Assembly (NCBI GenBank): GCA_029936425.1
Contig: JAPYSU010000004.1
Span: 124,001-188,000 of the forward strand
Direction of reading: 5' to 3'
Length of the DNA: 64,000 nucleotides
Source of the DNA: Litorimonas sp.
GTDB taxonomy: Bacteria > Pseudomonadota > Alphaproteobacteria > Caulobacterales > Maricaulaceae
This document shows positions 27,385 through 35,499 of this stretch, one piece after another. Every line of letters begins with the position of its first letter. The first letter of the stretch is position 1. The position numbers and the translations under genes were made by a program. The notes beneath the pieces were generated by a model. That model was not told the DNA's origin, searched no databases, and was given only the letters and a program-made list of their open reading frames with translations.

Positions 27385-28824
27385 ATGAAAAAACGTCTCC
27401 TCCTCCTGTCCGCCGCAGCGCTCCTTATGGCCTGCGATCCTGCCGCCTCTGACAAATCGGAGACGAAGCCCGATAAAGACGCGAAAGTCGAAAACGCTTT
27501 CCCGTCCACCTATGCGCCTCTCGCGTCAGAACCGACGGTTATCACAAATGCGCAGCTCATTGACGGCACGGGCAGCGAGATCGCGGCGGGGAGTGTCTAT
27601 ATTCAGGACGGCCGCATCGTCGCCGTGGGAGCGGACGCCGAAGCGCCGGAAGACTTCCCGAGCGAGGCGACAACAATTGACGCGCAGGGCCGCTTTGTTA
27701 CCCCCGGCATTATCGATATTCACTCCCATCTCGGCAATTACGCCTCTCCCGGCGTGAACGCCCATAGCGACGGCAATGAAGTCACAAGCCCCATCACGTC
27801 AGAGGTCGATGCCGAACACGGCGTCTGGCCGCAAGACCCCGGCTTTGACGAAGCCCTGCAGGGCGGAATCACCACGCTTCACATCTTGCCGGGCTCTGCG
27901 AATTTGTTCGGCGGGAAAGGCGTGACGCTGCGCAATATTGCCTCGCGCACCGTACAGGGGATGAAATTCCCGGGCGCGCCGGAAACGCTTAAAATGGCCT
28001 GCGGCGAAAACCCGAAACGGGTTTACGGCGACAAAGGCGGTCCAGGATCACGCATGGGCAATGTGGCGGGCTACCGCAAAAACTGGATACGCGCGGCCGA
28101 GTATAAGAAAAAGCGCGATAAAGCCGCTGAAAAGGGCGATGATAAAGACAATGACTTTACGCGCGACCTCCAGCTCGAGACGCTGGCGGATGTGCTCGAC
28201 GGCAAAATTCTCGTGCAGATGCATTGCTACCGCGCCGATGAAATGGTCCAGATTTTGGATATCGCGAAGGAATTTGATTACAAGGTGACGACTTTCCACC
28301 ACGCGGTCGAAGCCTATAAAATCGGAGATATTCTGGCCGAGAATGACACCTGCGCCGCCATGTGGGCCGACTGGTATGCGTTCAAAATGGAATCCTATGA
28401 CGGCATTCGGGAAAACGTGCCTTTCGTCCATGCCGCCGGGGCCTGCGCCATGATCCATTCCGATGATGACAACAATATTCAACGTCTCAATCAGGAAGTC
28501 GCCAAGACCTGGGCGGACGGCAATCGCGCGGGACTAAATATTCCCAAGGCCGAAGCCTGGAAATGGCTTTCAACCAATCCCGCCAAGGCGCTGGGTATTC
28601 TTGACGAAACCGGCACTTTGGAAGTCGGCAAACGCGCCGATATTGTCCTCTGGTCCGCCGATCCGTTTTCAACTTATGCCCGCCCTGAAACGGTCATGAT
28701 TGACGGCGCGACTGTCTTTGACCGCGCCTCCGGTCTGAAACCGAAAAGTGATTTCCGTCTGGGACAGGGCGAGGCCCCGGCTTCGCTGATGCAAGAGACT
28801 TCAAACGCAGGAGATAAGCTATGA
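27385..28824 (+). CDS. Exported amidohydrolase (lipoprotein), metal site intact
   Basis: The signal sequence ends in a lipobox, LLMAC (Cys17). The amidohydrolase fold begins with VITNAQLIDGTG, and TPGIIDIHSHLG carries the HxH metal pair. Further candidate ligands are in QMHCYR and TTFHHAV, and the acidic residue is in MIHSDDD. The C-terminal NPAKALGILDETGTLEVGKRADIVLW is typical of imidazolonepropionase-like members. The 479-residue protein is probably periplasmic and may hydrolyse small cyclic amides or dipeptides. It overlaps the next, degenerate amidohydrolase by four bases. The leader at 27345-27384 contains a nested inverted repeat (AGCGCTT/AAAGCGCT). Confidence 0.85.
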   Translation: MKKRLLLLSAAALLMACDPAASDKSETKPDKDAKVENAFPSTYAPLASEPTVITNAQLIDGTGSEIAAGSVYIQDGRIVAVGADAEAPEDFPSEATTIDAQGRFVTPGIIDIHSHLGNYASPGVNAHSDGNEVTSPITSEVDAEHGVWPQDPGFDEALQGGITTLHILPGSANLFGGKGVTLRNIASRTVQGMKFPGAPETLKMACGENPKRVYGDKGGPGSRMGNVAGYRKNWIRAAEYKKKRDKAAEKGDDKDNDFTRDLQLETLADVLDGKILVQMHCYRADEMVQILDIAKEFDYKVTTFHHAVEAYKIGDILAENDTCAAMWADWYAFKMESYDGIRENVPFVHAAGACAMIHSDDDNNIQRLNQEVAKTWADGNRAGLNIPKAEAWKWLSTNPAKALGILDETGTLEVGKRADIVLWSADPFSTYARPETVMIDGATVFDRASGLKPKSDFRLGQGEAPASLMQETSNAGDKL

Positions 28825-30092
28825 GTAAGCGTTTCCAGATACTCCTCACCGCCGCAAGCGCAGCTTTGCTAAGCACGCAGGCTCTCGCGCAGGATCTTTT
28901 CATTCAAGACGCAACTGTTGTCACCGAAGCAGGGCAGCAGGCGGATACGGATATCCTCATTCGCGGCGGCCAGATCGCGCAAATCGGGTCTGACCTCACC
29001 GCGCCTGACGGCATGGACGTTCTGGACGGGGCAGGGCAGTGGGTCACCCCCGGTCTGTTTTCCAGCTTTTCAACCCTCGGTCTTGTGGATATTGGTGCAG
29101 AAAGCTCGACGAATGATATTTCGGCCTCTGATGCAGACACCTCTGTCAGTGAACGCGCCGTGGATAGTTTCAACCCTCGCACCGCCCATATTGCCAATAC
29201 GCGGCGGCGCGGAGTCACCCATGCGGTCGTCAGCCCGTCTCCGTCTGGCGAGTCTATTTTCGCGGGTACGGGTTTGATTGCCAACACAACAGGCGATTTT
29301 GAATCGGTCATAAATGATAGCGCTTTTGTCCATGTAGCTCTGGGCGAAACAGGGTCCAGCCGCGCCGGCGGATCGCGCAGCGCGGCCCTTGCGCAGCTTC
29401 GCGCCGCTCTGGACGACGCAGAAGGGTATCCGAGTCGCTACAGGTCTCCGACGGATGGAGACGCGCTCTCCCGACAGGACGCGGCGGCATTGGCTCCGGC
29501 GGTTCGCGGCGAAGTCCCGATGATTATCGCGGCCAGCCGCGCCTCTGACTTATTAGGAATTGTTCGCCTCAAGGAAAAATATCCCGCTCTGGATATTATC
29601 ATCCTCGGCGCAACTGAAGGCTGGCAGGTCGCCGACGCGCTTGCTGCAGCGGACATCAAGGTCATTGTGGACCCGGTTCAGGATTTGCCCTCGAAATTCG
29701 AAGATCTTGGCGCGCGGTATGAAAACGTGCTCTTGCTGGACGAAGCCGGTGTGGACTACGCGATTGCAAACCTGACGTCCTTCCGCGTCACGAAACCGGC
29801 CGCTCTGGGACAACATGCCGGGAACGCCGTGGGCAACGGTCTGTCCTGGGACGAGGCCTTTGCCGCGATTACCTCTACTCCCGCAGGCTGGTTCGATTTG
29901 CCAAGCTCGGATATCGCAACAGGCCCTATTACAAATCTGGTTGTCTGGGACGGAGATCCTCTTGAAGCGACGTCTGCGCCTGTAAAGGTCTGGATTGACG
30001 GGCATGAGCAAAGTCTCGAGTCGCGTCAGTCGCTCCTGCGTGACCGCTACAATCCGCTCAATGAAAGCGATATGCCGCATAAATATCGGTAG
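28821..30092 (+). CDS. Exported amidohydrolase paralogue lacking metal ligands
   Basis: A signal peptide (1-23, ALAQ) is followed by the same fold order as the upstream gene: DLFIQDATVVTE, then WVTPGLFSSFSTLG. Here the HxH of the upstream protein is replaced by SxS, and the later His ligands are also missing. The C-terminal DEAFAAITSTPAGWF and TNLVVWDGDPL are retained. The frame is intact over 423 residues, so it is under selection rather than decaying. It may serve as a structural partner of the active paralogue. ATGA overlap gives translational coupling. Confidence 0.82.
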   Translation: MSKRFQILLTAASAALLSTQALAQDLFIQDATVVTEAGQQADTDILIRGGQIAQIGSDLTAPDGMDVLDGAGQWVTPGLFSSFSTLGLVDIGAESSTNDISASDADTSVSERAVDSFNPRTAHIANTRRRGVTHAVVSPSPSGESIFAGTGLIANTTGDFESVINDSAFVHVALGETGSSRAGGSRSAALAQLRAALDDAEGYPSRYRSPTDGDALSRQDAAALAPAVRGEVPMIIAASRASDLLGIVRLKEKYPALDIIILGATEGWQVADALAAADIKVIVDPVQDLPSKFEDLGARYENVLLLDEAGVDYAIANLTSFRVTKPAALGQHAGNAVGNGLSWDEAFAAITSTPAGWFDLPSSDIATGPITNLVVWDGDPLEATSAPVKVWIDGHEQSLESRQSLLRDRYNPLNESDMPHKYR

Positions 30093-30112
30093 GGCTTCCT
30101 TTCAAAGCCGTC

Positions 30113-30135
30113 ATTACCCGATTTAATCGGGTAAT
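30113..30135. repeat. Short palindrome ATTACCCG...CGGGTAAT
   Basis: An eight-pair perfect stem with a seven-base loop, 20 bases after the amidohydrolase stop. Such ATTACCCG palindromes occur as dispersed intergenic repeats in several alphaproteobacteria. It could also help end transcription, though no T-run follows. Confidence 0.55.
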
Positions 30136-30237
30136 CTATGCGGCGCTCTTTCAGTCTTTGGTCAGTTCGCAATTACCCTTGAGCGGGAAGATTATACCTA
30201 ACGCTTAAAGTTTCAACACGACAAGAACACCGAATGG

Positions 30238-30260
30238 ATCCCCCGGTCTAGCCGGGGGAT
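30238..30260. repeat. Short palindrome ATCCCCCGG...CCGGGGGAT
   Basis: A nine-pair perfect stem with a five-base loop between the convergent amidohydrolase and VOC genes, followed by GACGGG. It is the common dispersed type reading GGATCCCCCGG-TCTAG-CCGGGGGATGACG. No T-run follows on either strand. Confidence 0.6.
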
Positions 30261-30288
30261 GACGGGATGGCGTGGGTTTCGTTCTGAC

Positions 30289-30660
30289 CTATTCAAAGAC
30301 GAAAAACGCCAGCTTGTTGCCATCCAGGTCGCGAACATAAGCGCCGTAAAATACGCCCGGCACGCGTTGTCCGGGCTCGCCTTCACTTGTTGCGCCGAGC
30401 GCAAGGGCCTTTTGATACATTTCGCTTACATGCTCTTTCGACTTGGCGGGAAAGGCGATCATGACGCCATTGCCCGGCGTCGGTAATTCCTTGTCATATG
30501 GCTTGCACACGGCGATCATGGGCTCTGATTTCGACGCGCCGATCATGGCGATCCGGCCGCCGTCCAATTGCACTTTGGCGCCCTGATCTTCGAAAAGTTT
30601 GCAATAAAAGGTCTTGGCCTTTTCCATATCTGCTACGCCAACAGTTGTATATCCAATCAT
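30289..30660 (-). CDS. VOC (glyoxalase/bleomycin-resistance fold) protein
   Basis: A 123-residue single-repeat vicinal-oxygen-chelate protein. It opens with MIGYTTVGVADMEKAKTFYCKLFED and ends with VPGVFYGAYVRDLDGNKLAFFVF; the Asp/Asn near DLDGNKLAFF lines up with the usual metal end of the fold. The start at 30660 has GAGAGA upstream; a start six codons earlier is possible. Activity is not predictable. It stands alone and is flanked by repeats. Confidence 0.85.
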   Translation of the reverse strand: MIGYTTVGVADMEKAKTFYCKLFEDQGAKVQLDGGRIAMIGASKSEPMIAVCKPYDKELPTPGNGVMIAFPAKSKEHVSEMYQKALALGATSEGEPGQRVPGVFYGAYVRDLDGNKLAFFVFE

Positions 30661-30770
30661 AATCGTCTCTCTTTTCAAAATTAATGTAGAACTTGCTTAA
30701 TCTTTAACGCGGCAGTCTCAACTCAAATATTCGAGAGTGTTGGCAGTTAAAAATGAAGCCCCGACTTTAA

Positions 30771-31050
30771 CTCTCCCTCTCCCCTTTAATTTTTCCTCTC
30801 CCATGGGGAGAGGGTGCCCGAAGGGCGGGTGAGGGGTGCAGGCTTGTCGCGGAAGAGTGCGAATTTAAAGCGGGCCTCCTCGTTCGCTTTTTCATTAGGT
30901 TTAATCTCTTTCTAATTCTGTCTTCCCCCGTTCACGGGGGAAGTCCCGCGTAGCGGGGATGGGGGGAGCGTATCACGCAGATCTTTGTTTTGTGCGGCTC
31001 CCCCTCCGAGCCGCCTTGGCCGCCCACCTCCCCCGTAAACGGAGGAGGAA
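30771..31050. repeat. GC-rich palindromic elements C1 and C2
   Basis: The 480 bases between the VOC gene and the next CDS hold no supported gene. C1 (30771-30840) contains CTCTCCC-ATG-GGGAGAG and CCCGAAGGGCGGG with a GAGGGG tail. C2 (30921-31050) contains TTCCCCCGTTCACGGGGGAA, CCCGCGTAGCGGG, GATGGGGGG, then CTCCCCC and CCCCCGTAAACGGAGG, the same order of parts as elements A and B. The 80 bases between C1 and C2 show nothing else. Confidence 0.7.
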
Positions 31051-31141
31051 AACCCCATCTTATATTCGCTCAACGGCCTGACTTTACGCCGATTTTTACA
31101 ACCCCGTCCCCGCTCTCCAAATTGCGCCTATACTCAGCTTG

Positions 31142-32035
31142 GTGACGTTTGAAGACCGCATATCGCAACGGGAACCACTCCCCGACCTCGCGCCCCTTCG
31201 GGCGCACTATGCCTGGCTCTGCGCGCAGTTGCTCGCCGCTATCGTCCATCCTGAAGTGACGCTTTCTCTGGCGCGTCAGCTCCGCCGGCATGTCCGCGTC
31301 ATGATACAGGCCTCGCAGGCCCATTTCCGGCGCCGCCAGAAAATAGCCATGCTCCTGCGCCCCGATTGGCGGGAGCGGGTGATTTCCGAACTTGGCGGCT
31401 GGAAACGGCTGAGGCGCTGGACAAAGCGTCAGGCCGCGATTGACGCGGCCCCGCCGGAGAAAACCTATCACACAATATTCCACCCTGCGGCGGACGAAGA
31501 AGAAGCTGCCCGCCGCGCCCATATGCGCGAGCTCATGAAAGCCAATGCCCACCCGCTCATCCTGCGCGACCCGTGCCGGATGGATTTTGACGGGTGGTTC
31601 AGATTGCCGCCGCAAGCTCGATTGGTAAATCCCATCGCCGACCCGGATTACGACTATGATTTTGATCCGAGGCCCATGGCCGACTTTACCGGACTGAAAA
31701 CCCCCATCACCGTCTGGCCGGAAGAGTTCAGAGCGGCGGCGGAAATAAGGCCGTTAGAAGAAGAAAGCGAAGAAGCTGTGCCTCCCGATGTAGTTGAGCC
31801 CGCCGCGCCAAAGGACTGCAAGGTGAGGCGGCATATATTTTTTCACGAGGTTCCGAGAGAGGCTCCGCCTTCAGCGCAGGAGCCGATATTTTTAGAAAAA
31901 CAGACCCTTTTTTTCTTCGTCCGTGCGCCGCCCCGTATTCGAGGCTCGCCAAATCCCGCCCGCCGCCAGGAGTGTCTCTTGGCGGCGCGCCTTGGCATGG
32001 GCGTAACAAACTCAGCTCTTAACAAATACGGTTAA
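31142..32035 (+). CDS. Hypothetical protein, basic N-terminal half and acidic tail
   Basis: I do not recognise a family. A GTG start at 31142 gives 297 residues (TTG at 31139 and an ATG at 31292 are alternatives). The first half is Arg/Leu-rich and helical, with a pattern like RRHVRVMIQASQAHFRRRQ. The middle has PDYDYDFDPRPMADFTGLKTP and the last third is Glu/Pro-rich and low in order. Codon use is GC-rich like the neighbours, which supports a real gene, but the final ~70 residues look poorly conserved in character. Confidence 0.5.
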   Translation: MTFEDRISQREPLPDLAPLRAHYAWLCAQLLAAIVHPEVTLSLARQLRRHVRVMIQASQAHFRRRQKIAMLLRPDWRERVISELGGWKRLRRWTKRQAAIDAAPPEKTYHTIFHPAADEEEAARRAHMRELMKANAHPLILRDPCRMDFDGWFRLPPQARLVNPIADPDYDYDFDPRPMADFTGLKTPITVWPEEFRAAAEIRPLEEESEEAVPPDVVEPAAPKDCKVRRHIFFHEVPREAPPSAQEPIFLEKQTLFFFVRAPPRIRGSPNPARRQECLLAARLGMGVTNSALNKYG

Positions 32036-32057
32036 CCAAAAGCTAACATCTATTAAC
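32019..32057 (+). promoter_or_regulatory. Cluster of four (T/C)TAAC sites, possible CtrA-type control
   Basis: TTAAC at 32019, TTAAC at 32032, CTAAC at 32043 and TTAAC at 32053 lie 34-72 bases before the PAN-domain gene. The pair at 32032-32046 reads TTAA-N7-CTAA, one base off the TTAA-N7-TTAA site known for the cell-cycle regulator CtrA. Functional assignment is inference. Confidence 0.35.
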
Positions 32058-32090
32058 GACACTCGCCTTAGAATCATTTTGGGGATAGCT

Positions 32091-33389
32091 ATGCGCAAAT
32101 TTCTAATCACCTCTTCGATCACGCTCTTTATGGGCGGCACGGCTCAGGCGGCTGACCTTGGACAATATCGTCCCGGAAACCCTTACCAGAGCGTGATTGC
32201 TCCGGGCGCGGATGTCTGTCAGAGCCATTGCGCCGGGGATGCGCAATGCCGGAGCTGGAATTATGTCAAACCCGGCCCTCAGGCTTCCGGTGTTTGTGAA
32301 TTCAACGCCAATGATGTTCCCCCAGTTTCAAGCGCTATATCCATTAGCGGCTCCAATAGCTTCGGAGCTTATAGTCGCGGCGTCGTGGCCGGCGGAACCA
32401 ACACTATTCGTGTTGGAACGTCTCCAGCCTATCAAAGCCCGACAGAAAGCCGAACACAAAGCTCGTCCAATCGTCGCATAGTAAGAGAAGCTGCGCCGCA
32501 ACAAAGGCAGGTTCAAACGGCCTCTACGGCACGCGGGGCGATTACGCCGTCGCAAGGGGAAAGCCTGACCGCTCAGCAAAATCAATATCGCCAGATGGAG
32601 GCAAAGGGTGAACAACGCCGCGGGCCGGTCAACCAGAGCGCCTCAAACGGCGCAATAGTGATGCCACAAACATTCAAATACGACCTCGGCGGGCAGTCTT
32701 CTAATCCGCGTCAAGTGGAGCAAATGCAAAGGCAAGCTACTCGGCCGCAAAACCCTGCCTCTCTGCAAAATAGCGCAGCTCAACCTTATCCGCCGCAATC
32801 ATACGCGCCGCAAAACCGGGCCCCGCAATATAGAGCGGCGCCGCCTGTGCGACAGGAAGGGCCCGTCACGCGTTCAGATAGACGCCGCCAACAAGGTCCG
32901 TCCGGCCAGGGCGTCCAGAGAGCGCAGGGCAATATGGCATATCAAGCACAACCGGCCCCGCAATCCTTTCACAATACTTCCGTTCAGAACCAGACAGCAG
33001 GACAGCCTTATCCACCGAAAGGAAATTACGCGCCAGATAATTACAGGCCAGAGAGTTACAGGTCTGAAAATTACGCGCCTCAATATACTCCTCAAACCGC
33101 GCCTTTCGCGCGTCGGTCCGCAACAGACCCCGTTACATATGGGGAAACAACCTCGCCGTCTCTGTCGGCGTCCGCCTCTAATCAGACGAACCCTTCAGTA
33201 CTGGCGAAAGGCTTGAGTGCCGAACAGGCCCAGCAAAGCCTTTTCGGGAAACTGAATGACGATGTGCAAGTGCCAAATTCAGGCGCAATGGTTCCCACGG
33301 ATCCGGATGCGCCTATTCCGACCATGTCATCACGCGCAAGCGGAACGGTTGAACAATCCAGCCTCGCGGGCGGACCCAGTCAAAACTAG
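32091..33389 (+). CDS. Secreted PAN-domain protein with long Gln/Pro-rich tail
   Basis: Signal peptide 1-20 (TAQA then ADLGQY). Residues about 22-100 form a PAN/apple-like module with paired cysteines in VCQSHCAGDAQCRSWNYV and GVCEFNA. Beyond ~110 the protein is low complexity: Gln, Pro, Ser, Asn and Tyr rich, with repeats such as YAPQNRAPQYRAA and ENYAPQYTPQTAP, and no folded domain visible. GGGGA before the ATG at 32091 fixes the start (432 residues). PAN modules bind proteins or carbohydrates, so a role at the cell envelope is likely. Confidence 0.8.
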   Translation: MRKFLITSSITLFMGGTAQAADLGQYRPGNPYQSVIAPGADVCQSHCAGDAQCRSWNYVKPGPQASGVCEFNANDVPPVSSAISISGSNSFGAYSRGVVAGGTNTIRVGTSPAYQSPTESRTQSSSNRRIVREAAPQQRQVQTASTARGAITPSQGESLTAQQNQYRQMEAKGEQRRGPVNQSASNGAIVMPQTFKYDLGGQSSNPRQVEQMQRQATRPQNPASLQNSAAQPYPPQSYAPQNRAPQYRAAPPVRQEGPVTRSDRRRQQGPSGQGVQRAQGNMAYQAQPAPQSFHNTSVQNQTAGQPYPPKGNYAPDNYRPESYRSENYAPQYTPQTAPFARRSATDPVTYGETTSPSLSASASNQTNPSVLAKGLSAEQAQQSLFGKLNDDVQVPNSGAMVPTDPDAPIPTMSSRASGTVEQSSLAGGPSQN

Positions 33390-33393
33390 AATT

Positions 33394-33723
33394 TCAGGAA
33401 ATTCGGGCGCGGATTTTCTTATATCCATGCCATATCGCCGCGGATGAGAGGCGAAACCACGCGAAACAAACGAAGAAAACAAAACAAAGGATAACGGAGA
33501 CCAAGACGGAGTTTGCCAGAGGGTCAGCATTATATCCCAAAAGCATCAGCGTATTCTGGGCGCCAGTGATAGATGTAATCAGTCCAAGAAAAACCCAAAA
33601 GCCCATCCAGTAAAAATTTACAAGCTTATTGGGCTGTTTGAAGAGTGTAGGAGGAATAAAAAAGAGGGTTACCACGAAGACTGTGATAGTGAACATTATC
33701 AGAGCTGGCACGAATGGAGACAT
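33394..33723 (-). CDS. Small three-helix membrane protein, unknown
   Basis: About 109 residues with hydrophobic stretches near 6-26, 39-59 and 72-95, and a basic tail ending in HGYKKIRARIS. No family is recognised. It is convergent with the PAN-domain gene, with four bases between stops. A GTG three codons upstream is an alternative start. Confidence 0.55.
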   Translation of the reverse strand: MSPFVPALIMFTITVFVVTLFFIPPTLFKQPNKLVNFYWMGFWVFLGLITSITGAQNTLMLLGYNADPLANSVLVSVILCFVFFVCFAWFRLSSAAIWHGYKKIRARIS

Positions 33724-33809
33724 TGTCGTCACTTTCTTGAGCGATTAATTTAACATATCCCAAGCAAGTTTTGTTCCAATCCTGTCATTTGAGTTAATAT
33801 TTCTTTCGG

Positions 33810-35411
33810 TTAAGCCCGTTCTTTGGTGGTTAAGAACTTAATTTTCGGGTTTTTTTCCTGCGCATAACCGACATCCCAAGCGGATTTTGCAAGGAAAACC
33901 GGCGCTCCGTCCAAATCCGTTCCCATATTGGCACTGTTCTTGTCGACGAAAGCTTTCAAGATGTCCGCATCCTCTGACGCAACCCACCGGGCGGTTTGGT
34001 AAAGAGGGGATTCAAATGTGACGTCGAGCCCATATTCGGTTTTTATCCGCTCGCGCATGACATCAATCTGCAAAGATCCGACGGCCCCAACGATCATATC
34101 CGCTCCCATCTGGGGTTTAAACAGCTGGGTCACACCTTCTTCCGCCAGACTCTCAAGGGCTTTGCGAAGATGTTTGGCTTTGAGTGGGTCGGCGAGCCGT
34201 GCCCGCCTTAAAATTTCGGGCGCAAAGTTTGGAATGCCGGCAAATTTAATCTTGCCGGATTCCGATAGGCTGTCCCCGACCCGAAGCGCGCCGTGATTGG
34301 GAATGCCGATGACATCTCCGGCATAGGCATTCTCGGCGAGCTCCCGGTCCTGAGCGAAAAACAAAATCGGGTTGTGAACCGAGATGGTTTTGTTCTCAGC
34401 CGTTTTGAGTTTCATACCCCGTTTGAACTCACCGGAACACATGCGAAGAAATGCCACCCGGTCCCGATGGTTTAAATCCATATTGGCCTGAACTTTGAAC
34501 ACAAATCCGGAGACTCCTTTATCCGTCGGTTCAACCTCGACCATTTGCCCGGCTTTTTTCGCGCGTTCCGGCTGAGGCGCCGGAGCAAATTCCGCGAGTG
34601 CGTCAATCAATTGAAGCACTCCGAATTTCCGAAGAGCTGAACCGAAATAGACCGGCGTCATATGGCCTTCCCGGAAAGACTGTTCGTTAAACTCGCCATA
34701 TTCTTTAGCCAGTTCTTGTTCCTCGAGAAACTCTTCCAGCAAGTCATCATTGTCGAAATGGTCTTTTAGAGAGTTTTCATCCATCCGCGCGAGACTATGC
34801 TCGCCTCCGTCTTCTTTCCTGACAAACTTCAGAAACTCTCCGGTTCGCAAATCAGCGATCCCTTTAAAGCGCCGTCCGGACGCGGCCGGCCATTGCATTG
34901 GAATAACATCCAAAGCGAGCTTATCCTGAATTTCGGAGAGCAGTTCGAACGGGTCTTGCCCCTCTCGGTCCAGCTTGTTGATGAAGGTGACAATTGGAAT
35001 ATCTCGCAGGCGGCACACCTCGAAAAGCTTTAACGTTTGCGGCTCAATACCTTTGGCCACATCGAGTACCATCACGGCGCAATCGGCCGCCGTCAGAGTT
35101 CGGTATGTGTCCTCCGAGAAGTCTTCATGTCCCGGCGTGTCGAGCAAATTGAATATCAGATCAGAATGTTCGAATGTCATAACAGAGGACGAGACAGAGA
35201 TGCCGCGTTCTTGCTCAATCTTCATCCAGTCAGATTGCGTTCGGCGCACCTGTCCGCGCGCCGCGACTTGTCCCGCCTGGTGAATAGCACCGGCGGAGAG
35301 TAGCATATTTTCCGTTAGCGTCGTCTTACCGGCATCCGGGTGAGAAATGATCGCAAAGACGCGCCGCTTTTTCGGTTCTATTTGTAAGGCATCAGACATG
35401 GTCGCGGGCAT
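33810..35411 (-). CDS. prfC: Peptide chain release factor 3
   Basis: Translational GTPase that removes RF1/RF2 from the ribosome after termination. The GTPase motifs are SHPDAGKTTLTE (P-loop), RGISVSSSV (switch I), DTPGHEDF (G3) and NKLDRE (G4). Domains II and III follow, with the RF3-specific PQMGADMIVGAVGSLQIDV. The start is taken at ATG 35411; ATG 35399 four codons on is equally possible. The length of ~530 is normal. It is divergent from the QEGLA-motif gene. Confidence 0.95.
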   Translation of the reverse strand: MPATMSDALQIEPKKRRVFAIISHPDAGKTTLTENMLLSAGAIHQAGQVAARGQVRRTQSDWMKIEQERGISVSSSVMTFEHSDLIFNLLDTPGHEDFSEDTYRTLTAADCAVMVLDVAKGIEPQTLKLFEVCRLRDIPIVTFINKLDREGQDPFELLSEIQDKLALDVIPMQWPAASGRRFKGIADLRTGEFLKFVRKEDGGEHSLARMDENSLKDHFDNDDLLEEFLEEQELAKEYGEFNEQSFREGHMTPVYFGSALRKFGVLQLIDALAEFAPAPQPERAKKAGQMVEVEPTDKGVSGFVFKVQANMDLNHRDRVAFLRMCSGEFKRGMKLKTAENKTISVHNPILFFAQDRELAENAYAGDVIGIPNHGALRVGDSLSESGKIKFAGIPNFAPEILRRARLADPLKAKHLRKALESLAEEGVTQLFKPQMGADMIVGAVGSLQIDVMRERIKTEYGLDVTFESPLYQTARWVASEDADILKAFVDKNSANMGTDLDGAPVFLAKSAWDVGYAQEKNPKIKFLTTKERA

Positions 35412-35499
35412 AAGGCCCCGCCGAGAGAAGCGCAAGAAGAGAGCGCTTTAACTTACAGGCATGCTTTACTTTCGTAGCGGCCTTTGCGACGAACCAGGG

